The notes under the pieces are model-generated. The model saw nothing but the letters and a program-made list of their open reading frames with translations, was not told where the DNA came from and ran no database searches. Below, one piece after another: positions 1-5,335 of a stretch of DNA of 5,335 nucleotides. The position numbers were made by a program, and so were the translations under genes. This DNA is from a bacterium (GTDB taxonomy: Bacteria; Krumholzibacteriota; Krumholzibacteria; LZORAL124-64-63). How positions within the stretch are numbered: the stretch's first letter is position 1; the number at the start of each line of letters is the position of its first letter. The stretch covers positions 1-5,335 of the forward strand of contig JAUUZX010000160.1 of the NCBI GenBank assembly GCA_030592025.1, given 5' to 3'.

Positions 1-1
1 C

Positions 2-289
2 CTGTGGACCGCCGGTCTGCCCGATCCCGACCTCATCATCCGCACGAGTGGCGAGGCCCGGATCAGCAACTTCCTGCTGTGGCAGGCGGCCTACGCCGAG
101 CTGTTCATCACGCCGGTGCTGTGGCCCGACTTCGGGGAGCAGGATCTGTTGCTGGCTATTGCCGACTACCAGAACCGGGAACGCCGCTTCGGCGCCCTGC
201 CCGACGCCAATCCCGCACCGGTGACCGGTGGAGGGACCGGGTTCCTGGATCCCGCCCGTTGGAAACGCCTGCTGAGGACACGCTCGTGA
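2..289 (+). CDS. uppS: Undecaprenyl diphosphate synthase (isoprenyl transferase), C-terminal part, 5' end outside window
   Basis: This is the last 95 codons of a cis-prenyltransferase. The enzyme condenses isopentenyl diphosphate units onto farnesyl diphosphate to make undecaprenyl diphosphate, the carrier lipid for peptidoglycan and other cell-surface glycans. It acts in the cytosol at the membrane face. The visible segment carries the family's conserved C-terminal block: [17 protein letters not shown], then [14 protein letters not shown] and finally YQNRERRFG. The RTSGE and R-x-SNFLLWQ residues bind the diphosphate of the incoming substrate, and the Glu in YAELF corresponds to the Mg-binding Glu of characterised UppS enzymes. 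About 30 residues rich in Pro and Gly follow RRFG, a somewhat long, poorly conserved tail. The frame enters at base 2. The TGA stop overlaps the GTG start of cdsA in a GTGA overlap, which implies translational coupling. Identity is secure; only the N-terminal active-site half is missing. Confidence 0.95.
   Translation: MWTAGLPDPDLIIRTSGEARISNFLLWQAAYAELFITPVLWPDFGEQDLLLAIADYQNRERRFGALPDANPAPVTGGGTGFLDPARWKRLLRTRS
274..278 (+). promoter_or_regulatory. Shine-Dalgarno sequence for cdsA
   Basis: GAGGA lies inside the end of uppS, 7 bases before GTG at 286. It decides the GTG start, which overlaps the uppS stop, and supports coupled translation of the two genes. Confidence 0.7.
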
Positions 290-1164
290 GCAGCGACAAC
301 CAGACCGGCGAGACCCGCCTCTCGGCCTTGGGGCGGTTCCGCGCCGCGGGCCTTCTGCCACGGCTGGCCGTGATCATCCTGGGTGTCCCCTGCCTGTACC
401 TGATCACCCTGCGCGGGGGCGCGTTCTTCCTCGTGCTCGTTGACCTGGTGATCCTGCTGGGCCTCTACGAGTTCTACCAACTCATGCGCTCCAAGGGCTA
501 CGAGCCGTTCGCGGTCCTCGGCTACTTCTGCTCCCTGGCCATCAGCACCTACGCCTGGCGGCAGGGCGTGGCCGTGCCCCTGATCCTCACGGCGAGCCTG
601 CTGCTCATCATGGTGCGCGAACTCATGCGTCGCGACATGTCCCATTCCCTGGTCCACATTGGGGTGACCCTGTTCGGGATCATGTACGTGGGCTGGCTCG
701 GCGCCCACCTGGTGATGCTGCGGGAGTTGCCGTCGCTGCAGGGAGCCGACCCGGTGCTGGGCGCGCATATGGTGTTCTACGCGGCCCTCGTGACCTGGGC
801 CACCGACACCGGGGCCTACCTGGCCGGGGTGGCCTTCGGTCGGCACAAGCTTCTGCCCCGGGTCAGCCCCAATAAAACGGTGGAGGGCGCCGTGGGCGGG
901 CTCGTGGGGGCGGCCTTCGTCGGCTGGTTGTGCGCCAAGGGCTTCGCCGTGTTCCTGACGCCCCTGGCCGGCGGGTTGCTGGGCCTGGTGGCAGGTCTGC
1001 TGGCCCAGCTCGGCGACCTGGTCGAGTCGCTGCTCAAGCGGGACGCGGGCACCAAGGACACGGCCGAACTCATCCCGGGGCACGGGGGCGTGCTGGACCG
1101 TTTTGACTCGCTGCTGTTCACCGTGCCGGCGATCTACTACTACTTCCGGCTCTTCGTCGTTTGA
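286..1164 (+). CDS. cdsA: Phosphatidate cytidylyltransferase (CDP-diacylglycerol synthase)
   Basis: This 292-residue integral membrane enzyme converts phosphatidic acid and CTP to CDP-diacylglycerol, the branch-point precursor of all bacterial phospholipids. The family usually measures about 260-300 residues. The CdsA signature is complete near residues 248-274: [11 protein letters not shown], then [11 protein letters not shown], with the K-R, K-D, H-G-G and D-R-x-D residues of the metal and CTP site intact. Two other conserved blocks are TDTGAYLAG (Asp near residue 174) and SPNKTVEG (residues 194-201). Hydrophobic segments run from about residue 25 to the C-terminus, as expected for a multi-pass protein, with a polar N-terminal stretch of about 20 residues. 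The GTG start was chosen because it has a good ribosome site (274-278), overlaps the uppS stop and gives normal family length. The frame stays open upstream, but that part reads across uppS and looks like no CdsA sequence. dxr follows directly. Confidence 0.96.
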   Translation: MSSDNQTGETRLSALGRFRAAGLLPRLAVIILGVPCLYLITLRGGAFFLVLVDLVILLGLYEFYQLMRSKGYEPFAVLGYFCSLAISTYAWRQGVAVPLILTASLLLIMVRELMRRDMSHSLVHIGVTLFGIMYVGWLGAHLVMLRELPSLQGADPVLGAHMVFYAALVTWATDTGAYLAGVAFGRHKLLPRVSPNKTVEGAVGGLVGAAFVGWLCAKGFAVFLTPLAGGLLGLVAGLLAQLGDLVESLLKRDAGTKDTAELIPGHGGVLDRFDSLLFTVPAIYYYFRLFVV

Positions 1165-1193
1165 CCCATGGGAGAAACGGGGTTCCGCCGCTC

Positions 1194-2468
1194 ATGACCG
1201 CATCGCGCGACACGTCGCCGCCGACAAGCTCTCTCTACCCCTGCGGCCGCCCTCTGCTGGACCCGGCCCTGCCGCTGGATCTGGTGGTGTTGGGCGCCAC
1301 CGGGAGCATCGGTCGCCAGACCCTGGACATCGTGCGGGCCCATCCGGACCGCCTGCGGGTCGTGGCGGTGGCCTGCCTGAGTCGGGTCGATGTGCTGATG
1401 GATGAACTGGCCACTCTGGCCGCCGCCTGCCCCGACCATGCGCCGCCCCTGGTGGCGGTGGCCGACCCGGTGGCCCGGGAGCGGGCAGCGGCCCTGCCCG
1501 GCCTTGGGGACCGGCTGTTGGGGGGTGGCTCCGAGGCCTTGATCGAGGCGGTGGAGGCGCCGTCCGCGGTGGATGTCGTCGTCAACGGGCTCGTCGGCGC
1601 GGTGGGGTTGGCGCCCACGTTGGCGGCTGCAGCCCGCGGGGTGCGCATCGCCCTGGCCAACAAGGAATCCCTCGTGGTGGGCGGTGATCTGGTGGCCCGG
1701 GCCGTGGCTGCGGGCGGGTCGGAAGTACTGCCGGTGGATTCGGAGCACGCGGCCATCGCCCAGTGCCTCTCGGGACGACGACCGGAAGAGGTGGCCCGGT
1801 TGATCCTCACGGCCTCCGGCGGTCCCTTCCGGCAGACGCCGGCCGCGGAACTGGCCCACGTCGAGTTGGACCAGGTGCTGGCCCACCCCACCTGGAGCAT
1901 GGGGCCGAAGATCACCGTCGACTCGGCCACCCTCATGAACAAGGGACTCGAGATCATCGAGGCCCATTTCCTCTTCGGGCTGCCCTACGATCGCATCGAC
2001 GTGGTGGTCCATCCCGGGTCCATCGTCCATTCCCTGGTGGAGTTCGTGGACGGTGCCCTGTTGGCCCAGTTGGGCACGCCCAACATGCGCGTGCCCCTCC
2101 AGTACGCCATCGCCGGGGAAATCCACTGGCCCCTCGGCGGGGAACGTCTAGATTTGCTGAAGACGAAAACTCTCCACTTCGAGCCGCCCGATCCGGAACG
2201 TTTCCCTTGCCTGCGCCTTGCACGAGAGGCGGGGGCGGCAGGAGGTGCGGCGCCGGTCGTGCTCAACGCGGCGAACGAGGTGGCGGTGGAGGCCCTGTTG
2301 GCAGGGCGACTGCACTACACGGACATCCCGCACATCATCGAAGATACCCTGGCAGCCGTGTCCGGCCATCGGGTCGACGACCTGGCCGCGGCACTCGCCG
2401 TGGATGCCGAAGCCCGCCGCTCGGCGACCGTTCTCATGGAACGGCGCGCCGGGGGCAACGAGGTTTGA
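1194..2468 (+). CDS. dxr: 1-deoxy-D-xylulose 5-phosphate reductoisomerase
   Basis: Dxr (also called IspC) is the first committed enzyme of the MEP pathway. It turns DXP into 2-C-methylerythritol 4-phosphate using NADPH and a divalent metal, supplying IPP for the neighbouring UppS. Length is 424 residues, against roughly 380-400 for most of the family. The NADPH-binding GATGSIG is at 34-40 and LANKESL surrounds Lys157. The metal ligands Asp182-Ser183-Glu184 lie in VDSEH. TASGGPF contains Ser208. HPTWSMG contains His231, and Asn249, Lys250 and Glu253 (a metal ligand) lie in MNKGLEIIEAHF. The flexible-loop HPGSIVHS covers 273-280 and NMRVPLQ contains Met298. VLNAANEVAVEALL marks the C-terminal domain. 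All catalytic residues appear present. One oddity is Gly275 where most homologues have Gln (HPQS). I chose ATG 1194, though its ribosome site is weak. TTG at 1161 overlaps the cdsA stop and would add 11 residues, but no purine-rich site precedes it. Confidence 0.96.
   Translation: MTASRDTSPPTSSLYPCGRPLLDPALPLDLVVLGATGSIGRQTLDIVRAHPDRLRVVAVACLSRVDVLMDELATLAAACPDHAPPLVAVADPVARERAAALPGLGDRLLGGGSEALIEAVEAPSAVDVVVNGLVGAVGLAPTLAAAARGVRIALANKESLVVGGDLVARAVAAGGSEVLPVDSEHAAIAQCLSGRRPEEVARLILTASGGPFRQTPAAELAHVELDQVLAHPTWSMGPKITVDSATLMNKGLEIIEAHFLFGLPYDRIDVVVHPGSIVHSLVEFVDGALLAQLGTPNMRVPLQYAIAGEIHWPLGGERLDLLKTKTLHFEPPDPERFPCLRLAREAGAAGGAAPVVLNAANEVAVEALLAGRLHYTDIPHIIEDTLAAVSGHRVDDLAAALAVDAEARRSATVLMERRAGGNEV
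2460..2463 (+). promoter_or_regulatory. Shine-Dalgarno sequence for rseP
   Basis: GAGG sits in the final codons of dxr, 6 bases before GTG at 2470. It supports the GTG start and coupled translation of rseP with dxr, whose stop ends 1 base before the rseP start. Confidence 0.65.
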
Positions 2469-2469
2469 C

Positions 2470-3882
2470 GTGACGAGCAATCTTCTGATCACTCTCTTCG
2501 CCTTCCTGTTCACCCTGGGTCTCGTGGTCATCGTCCACGAGCTGGGGCACTTCCTGCTGTGCAAGGTCTTCGGCGTGTACGTCAAGACGTTCTCCATCGG
2601 CATCGGACCGAAGATGCTGCGCAAGCGCTGGGGCGAGACGGAGTACGTGCTTTCGGCCATCCCCTTCGGGGGGTACGTGAAGATGGCCGGCGAGGGTCTC
2701 ATGGAGGAGATCCAGGACACGGGCACCTGGGAGGAACGCAAGTACCCCCTGGGGACCCTTGAGGGGAACCGGGAGGCGGCGGGGATCGACGATGACATCC
2801 CCCCCGAGCGTCTCTTCAACCAGAAGCCCGCCTGGCAGCGGATGCTGGTGTTCGTGGCGGGCCCCCTGTTCAACCTCGTGCTGTCCTTCGTCATCTACAC
2901 GGGCCTGATCGCGGTGGAGGGCCTGCCGACGGTGCCGTTCACCACGGTGGGCGAGGTGGCGGAGGCGACACCGGCGGCCACGGCGGGGTTTGTCCTGGGC
3001 GACCATATCGTCGCGGTGGCGGGGGAACCCGTGGCCACGTGGGGCGAGATCGAGAGCCTGCTCGTGCCCGAGGGGAACCGCAGCAACGGAACGACACCGC
3101 CGGTGGTCGTGACGGTCGAGCGGGAGGGCCTGCAGCGTGACCTCGACCTCGCACCGGTTTTCGACGACGAGGCCGGGTACTGGTCCGTGGGGCTGCGGCC
3201 CTGGAACACGACCGTGGGCCTGGTCCAGAAGGGTGGGCCCGCCGACCGCGCCGGGCTGCGCAGCGGTGACGAGATCCTGGAGGTGGCCGGCGAGACGGTC
3301 ACGTCCTTCGGGGCCATCGCCACCCTGGTGAACGCCCGGCCCGACGAGGCGATCCCGATGCGCTGGCGGCGGGACGGCGAGATCATGGAGGGGGTGGTCC
3401 AGGCCGAGGCATCGGAAATCCAGCCGGGGGAGACCGGCGGCCGCATCTTCATCGAGCCCTTCTACGGCTCCAAGCGGGTGAACTTCGGCCGTGCCGTCGT
3501 CCTGGGTTACAGCCGCACGGCCGGCACCATCCGCATCACTCTCGGCGTTCTCGGCGACTTCGTGAAACGCCGGCTGGGGCTCGACGCCGTCGGCGGACCA
3601 TTGCGCATCGGTCAGGCGGCGGGCGCCATGCTCAGGTGGAGCTTTTCCCATCTGATGTTGTTCATCGCGTTCTTCTCCATCAACCTCTTCCTGCTGAACC
3701 TCATGCCGATCCCCGTGCTGGACGGAGGGCATGTGCTGTTCCTGCTGTTCGAGGTGGCGCGGGGCGGTCGTCCGGTCCCGGAACGGCTCCAGGCCATCGC
3801 GACCCAGATGGGGTTGATCCTGCTGCTGCTGTTCATGACCTTCGTCGTCGTGCTGGACGTCTGGAAGGTGACGGGGCACTAG
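2470..3882 (+). CDS. rseP: RseP/RasP-type site-2 intramembrane zinc metalloprotease with two PDZ domains
   Basis: This 470-residue membrane protease belongs to the M50B family. It cuts transmembrane segments of anti-sigma factors and leftover signal peptides; the substrate here is unknown. The zinc site HELGH spans residues 23-27 at the end of the first membrane segment. The second conserved motif is NLMPIPVLDGGH, with Asn410 and the zinc ligand Asp418. Between them lie the membrane-associated loop ending in GGYVKM (about 67-72), the conserved AGPLFN (about 130-135) with a second membrane segment, PDZ1 (about 158-235), PDZ2 (about 240-315) and a GPLRIGQAAG stretch matching the GPxxI motif before the third membrane segment. 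A fourth membrane segment starts near residue 447. Two PDZ domains match the proteobacterial RseP layout rather than the single PDZ of Bacillus RasP. The acidic stretch at about 74-122 is longer than in E. coli RseP. The GTG start gives a natural N-terminus directly before membrane segment 1. Confidence 0.95.
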   Translation: MTSNLLITLFAFLFTLGLVVIVHELGHFLLCKVFGVYVKTFSIGIGPKMLRKRWGETEYVLSAIPFGGYVKMAGEGLMEEIQDTGTWEERKYPLGTLEGNREAAGIDDDIPPERLFNQKPAWQRMLVFVAGPLFNLVLSFVIYTGLIAVEGLPTVPFTTVGEVAEATPAATAGFVLGDHIVAVAGEPVATWGEIESLLVPEGNRSNGTTPPVVVTVEREGLQRDLDLAPVFDDEAGYWSVGLRPWNTTVGLVQKGGPADRAGLRSGDEILEVAGETVTSFGAIATLVNARPDEAIPMRWRRDGEIMEGVVQAEASEIQPGETGGRIFIEPFYGSKRVNFGRAVVLGYSRTAGTIRITLGVLGDFVKRRLGLDAVGGPLRIGQAAGAMLRWSFSHLMLFIAFFSINLFLLNLMPIPVLDGGHVLFLLFEVARGGRPVPERLQAIATQMGLILLLLFMTFVVVLDVWKVTGH

Positions 3883-3884
3883 GG

Positions 3885-4310
3885 TTATTTCTTGGTCTCC
3901 GGTGGCGGATCGGGCAGGGGAGCGGCGAGCCGGTCGGGACGAGGGGCCATGACCAGCGAGTCCTGTTCGGCCACCAGGATCCGCGCCAGGAGACGGCCGA
4001 CGGCGCCGGCGCGCACCGGGTCGCCGGGCACGCCGGCAACGGTTTCGTCGAGGGAATTGTTGCCCCAGGCGGCGGCCAGCGAGTCCAGGAGCGCCGTGCC
4101 TGCGGTCCGGTCGACCAGGGCCACGGCCTTGGCCCGCTCCAGGCTCACGACGCGGTGCACGTAGAGCAGCTCGCCCGGGCCCAGGTCGTCGAGACCCACT
4201 TCCGGGACGGAGGACGAGTCGCAGCCGAGGCCGAAGGTGGTGCCCAGGAGCATCGCGACCGTGAGGACGGTGCGGGTGGTCGGGATGGGGCGACGCAGCG
4301 GATGACGCAT
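3885..4310 (-). CDS. Small predicted lipoprotein, function unknown
   Basis: The gene encodes 141 residues from ATG (complement of 4308-4310) to TAA (complement of 3885-3887). A twin-Arg-containing basic N-terminus (MRHPLRRPIPTTR) is followed by a hydrophobic stretch, VLTVAMLLGTTFGLG, and then Cys30. This is a type II signal peptide. The lipobox residues before Cys are Gly-Leu-Gly, acceptable but not canonical, since Leu or Val is usual at -3. The mature part (about 112 residues) has no further Cys, is Ala/Leu/Asp-rich and probably helical, and ends in a Pro-rich tail with a Lys-Lys terminus. I recognise no family. Third codon positions are almost all G or C on this strand, so the gene looks real. 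The frame is open upstream to 4544, but that part lies in the intergenic region and the next gene. GGAG 6 bases before the ATG fixes the start. It converges on rseP with a 2-base gap and diverges from the BamA-like gene, suggesting an envelope role by context only. Confidence 0.8.
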   Translation of the reverse strand: MRHPLRRPIPTTRTVLTVAMLLGTTFGLGCDSSSVPEVGLDDLGPGELLYVHRVVSLERAKAVALVDRTAGTALLDSLAAAWGNNSLDETVAGVPGDPVRAGAVGRLLARILVAEQDSLVMAPRPDRLAAPLPDPPPETKK

Positions 4311-4316
4311 GGTTGG

Positions 4317-4320
4317 CTCC
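4317..4320 (-). promoter_or_regulatory. Shine-Dalgarno sequence for the lipoprotein gene
   Basis: Read on the minus strand, GGAG stands 6 bases before the ATG. It selects this start over upstream in-frame candidates and supports the lipoprotein gene as real. Confidence 0.7.
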
Positions 4321-4321
4321 G

Positions 4322-4335
4322 GCGGCCGTGGCCGC
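4322..4335. repeat. GC-rich inverted repeat upstream of the lipoprotein gene
   Basis: GCGGCC-GT-GGCCGC is a perfect 6-base inverted repeat with a 2-base centre. It lies 1 base upstream of the lipoprotein gene's ribosome site. In RNA it could form a 5-bp stem with a 4-base loop. Chance occurrence is quite possible in DNA this GC-rich. Confidence 0.4.
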
Positions 4336-4369
4336 GGGTCCGGGGTTCGAGCACGGTGGCAACACCACT

Positions 4370-4397
4370 TCGATAGCACCGGAGCCCAAAGGGTTCC
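4370..4397 (-). promoter_or_regulatory. Possible ECF-sigma-type promoter for the lipoprotein gene
   Basis: On the minus strand GGAACC (GGAAC from 4397 to 4393) resembles the -35 element of many ECF (sigma-E-like) promoters. TATCGA (4375-4370) lies 17 bases downstream at a suitable -10 distance, leaving a leader of about 60 bases. The -35 match is good, but the -10 match to known ECF consensus sequences is poor, so this is tentative. A 5/6 match to the sigma70 -35 (TCGACA, 4411-4406) lies nearby without a partner -10. Confidence 0.2.
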
Positions 4398-4415
4398 ACA
4401 GTTTTTGTCGAACGG

Positions 4416-4430
4416 CCGGCGCCGCGCCGG
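4416..4430. repeat. GC-rich inverted repeat upstream of the BamA-like gene
   Basis: CCGGCGC-C-GCGCCGG is a perfect 7-base inverted repeat around a single base. It ends 4 bases before the ribosome site of the BamA-like gene. It could be an operator-like dyad, or in mRNA a 5-bp stem with a 5-base loop beside the ribosome site. High GC makes a chance origin plausible. Confidence 0.45.
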
Positions 4431-4434
4431 AACC

Positions 4435-4439
4435 GAGGA
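4435..4439 (+). promoter_or_regulatory. Shine-Dalgarno sequence for the BamA-like gene
   Basis: GAGGA stands 5 bases before ATG 4445. It favours this start over the in-frame GTG codons at 4484 and 4508, which would shorten the signal peptide's N-terminus and lack a comparable site. Confidence 0.65.
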
Positions 4440-4444
4440 TCGCG

Positions 4445-5335
4445 ATGAGGGCCTGGAGGCGGGGTGACAATGACGGTTCGGCGGTGCGGCGACGCGGTCG
4501 TCGGAGCGTGTCCTGGCTGCTCGTGTGGGCCCTCGGAACCTCAACTCTCGGAACCCTGGCCGTCCCCGCCCTCGCCGACGAGGAACTGGATTTCGGCCTC
4601 GAATCCCACCGCCTCCATCAGATCCTGATCACCGGCAACCGGACCTTCGCCGCCGACGAGTTGAAGTCCCTGCTCCACATCCAGGAACCCGACTGGAAGC
4701 GGCCTCTGGCCGTGCCCACCTACAAACCCCAATTGGTGGCGACCCAGCTGCGCATCCTGCGCTCCTACTACCGGAACCGCGGCTTCCATCAGGTGACCGT
4801 CGACCTGGATTCGGTCACCACGGTGACGGACCGGGGGGACGTGATCCACATCTCCATCGCGGAAGGCGAGCGCACCTTCATCGGCAGCGTCCGCTTCACG
4901 GGGGGTGGTCCCATCGGGGAGGACCGCCTGCGGGAGGTCCTGCGCCTCGTGGCGGGCGAGCCGGCGCCGGCAGACCTCAACGCCTTCGGTGGCGACATCT
5001 ACGCCATGCGTGATCTCTACCGCGCCGCGACCTACCTCGACGCGACCGTGGTTCCGTCCATGACCCTGGTGCCGGACACGACCGGTGCCGGGCATCGGGC
5101 CGATGTGTTCTACACCATCCGCACCGGGCGACCCTATCGCGTGCGCCGGATCATCCTCGTAGGTAACGATCACACCCGCGACATGCTGCTGACCCGGGAA
5201 TTGACGGTGGGCGCCGGTGAGCCCCTGCGCTGGGGTAAGGTAGAGGATTCGCGCCGCCAACTGCTGGCCACCTCGCTTTTCCGCGACGTGATCATCTCCC
5301 CGGCGGACGTGGACACCGCCGCCGGCGAAGCGGAC
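4445..5335 (+). CDS. Omp85/BamA-like outer-membrane assembly protein, N-terminal POTRA part, 3' end outside window
   Basis: The window holds the first 297 codons of an open frame with no stop. A signal peptide of about 44 residues has an Arg-rich n-region, a hydrophobic core WLLVWALGTSTLGTLAV and a likely cut after PALA, before Asp45. Two complete POTRA-like domains follow. The first (about 58-140) starts at HQILITGNRTFAADEL and has the helix RILRSYYRNRGFHQVTV. The second (about 145-225) starts at FIGSVRFTGGGPIGEDRLRE and contains DLYRAATYLDATV. A third starts near residue 231 with YRVRRIILVGNDHTRDMLL and continues with RRQLLATSLFRDVIIS. The GN-x-x-T, GE and F/Y-hydrophobic pattern is typical of BamA and TamA. 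In the periplasm POTRA domains bind partner or substrate proteins, while the missing C-terminal barrel inserts beta-barrel proteins into the outer membrane. Position near rseP favours BamA, as in Proteobacteria, but TamA or another Omp85 member cannot be excluded without the barrel and the total POTRA count. Confidence 0.85.
   Translation, partial: MRAWRRGDNDGSAVRRRGRRSVSWLLVWALGTSTLGTLAVPALADEELDFGLESHRLHQILITGNRTFAADELKSLLHIQEPDWKRPLAVPTYKPQLVATQLRILRSYYRNRGFHQVTVDLDSVTTVTDRGDVIHISIAEGERTFIGSVRFTGGGPIGEDRLREVLRLVAGEPAPADLNAFGGDIYAMRDLYRAATYLDATVVPSMTLVPDTTGAGHRADVFYTIRTGRPYRVRRIILVGNDHTRDMLLTRELTVGAGEPLRWGKVEDSRRQLLATSLFRDVIISPADVDTAAGEAD

Larger units (their letters stand above)
4311..4444. 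promoter_or_regulatory. Divergent intergenic promoter/leader region
   Basis: These 134 bases separate the divergently oriented lipoprotein and BamA-like genes and must hold the start signals of the lipoprotein gene, and probably those of the BamA-like gene, since the gene before it points the other way. The middle part (about 4350-4410) is less GC-rich than its surroundings and includes a T-run at 4402-4406. Two GC-rich palindromes (4322-4335 and 4416-4430) flank it. I see no convincing sigma70 -10/-35 pair. An ECF-sigma-like arrangement is listed separately at low confidence. Confidence 0.6.

Noticed and set aside
166..1083. Minus-strand open frame of 305 codons opposite uppS and cdsA
   Set aside because: It is the complement of well-conserved uppS and cdsA; its His/Gln/Gly-rich translation shows no domain pattern.
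1140..2126. Minus-strand open frame of 328 codons opposite dxr
   Set aside because: It mirrors dxr codons, has compositional bias and no recognisable motif.
1763..2473. Plus-strand open frame of 236 codons inside dxr in another frame
   Set aside because: The translation is Arg/Gly/Pro-rich and overlaps the conserved catalytic part of dxr, so it is a frame shadow.
4353..4367. Short dyad GTGG...CCAC in the divergent region
   Set aside because: Arms of only 4 bases are expected by chance and nothing else marks the site.
3636..4376. Plus-strand open frame crossing the end of rseP and the lipoprotein gene
   Set aside because: It runs out of frame through rseP and antisense through a better-supported minus-strand gene with its own ribosome site and signal peptide.
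2434..4470. Very long minus-strand open frame (678 codons) opposite rseP and beyond
   Set aside because: It lies antisense to a fully recognisable rseP and spans two other genes. Its translation is low-complexity and rich in Arg, Pro, Gly and His, typical of an open antisense frame in GC-rich DNA.
4525..5013. Plus-strand open frame of 162 codons inside the BamA-like gene
   Set aside because: It is out of frame with the POTRA-coding sequence and gives a Pro/Arg/His-rich translation without family features.

Overview
The window looks like chromosomal DNA from a GC-rich diderm (Gram-negative-type) bacterium. The genes strongly prefer G or C at third codon positions. The Omp85/BamA-like gene and the predicted lipoprotein imply an outer membrane. 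The phylum cannot be fixed from the sequence alone. A GC-rich lineage such as Gemmatimonadota, a related FCB-type phylum or a deltaproteobacterial group would fit, but that is a guess.

Positions 1-3882 hold a tightly packed plus-strand run of four genes: the 3' end of uppS (undecaprenyl diphosphate synthase), cdsA (phosphatidate cytidylyltransferase), dxr (DXP reductoisomerase) and rseP (site-2 intramembrane metalloprotease). uppS and cdsA overlap by 4 bases. dxr begins about 30 bases after cdsA, or overlaps it by 4 bases if a TTG start is used. rseP begins 1 base after the dxr stop. This is the uppS-cdsA-dxr-rseP/rasP order known from Bacillus and many other bacteria. It joins isoprenoid supply (Dxr), its use for the cell-wall carrier lipid (UppS), phospholipid precursor synthesis (CdsA) and envelope proteolysis (RseP).

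Positions 3885-4310 hold a minus-strand gene for a small predicted lipoprotein of unknown function. Its stop lies 2 bases from the rseP stop. It breaks the rseP-bamA adjacency familiar from Proteobacteria. The 134 bases at 4311-4444 form a divergent promoter/leader region with two short GC-rich palindromes, each placed just upstream of one gene's Shine-Dalgarno sequence. From 4445 to the window end runs the N-terminal part of an Omp85/BamA-like outer-membrane assembly protein: a signal peptide, two POTRA-like domains and the start of a third.

I see no RNA genes, mobile elements, CRISPR arrays or long repeats. Most of the window is conserved housekeeping content. The parts worth a second look are the inverted lipoprotein gene, the terminator-less 2-base convergent junction and the shared divergent region.
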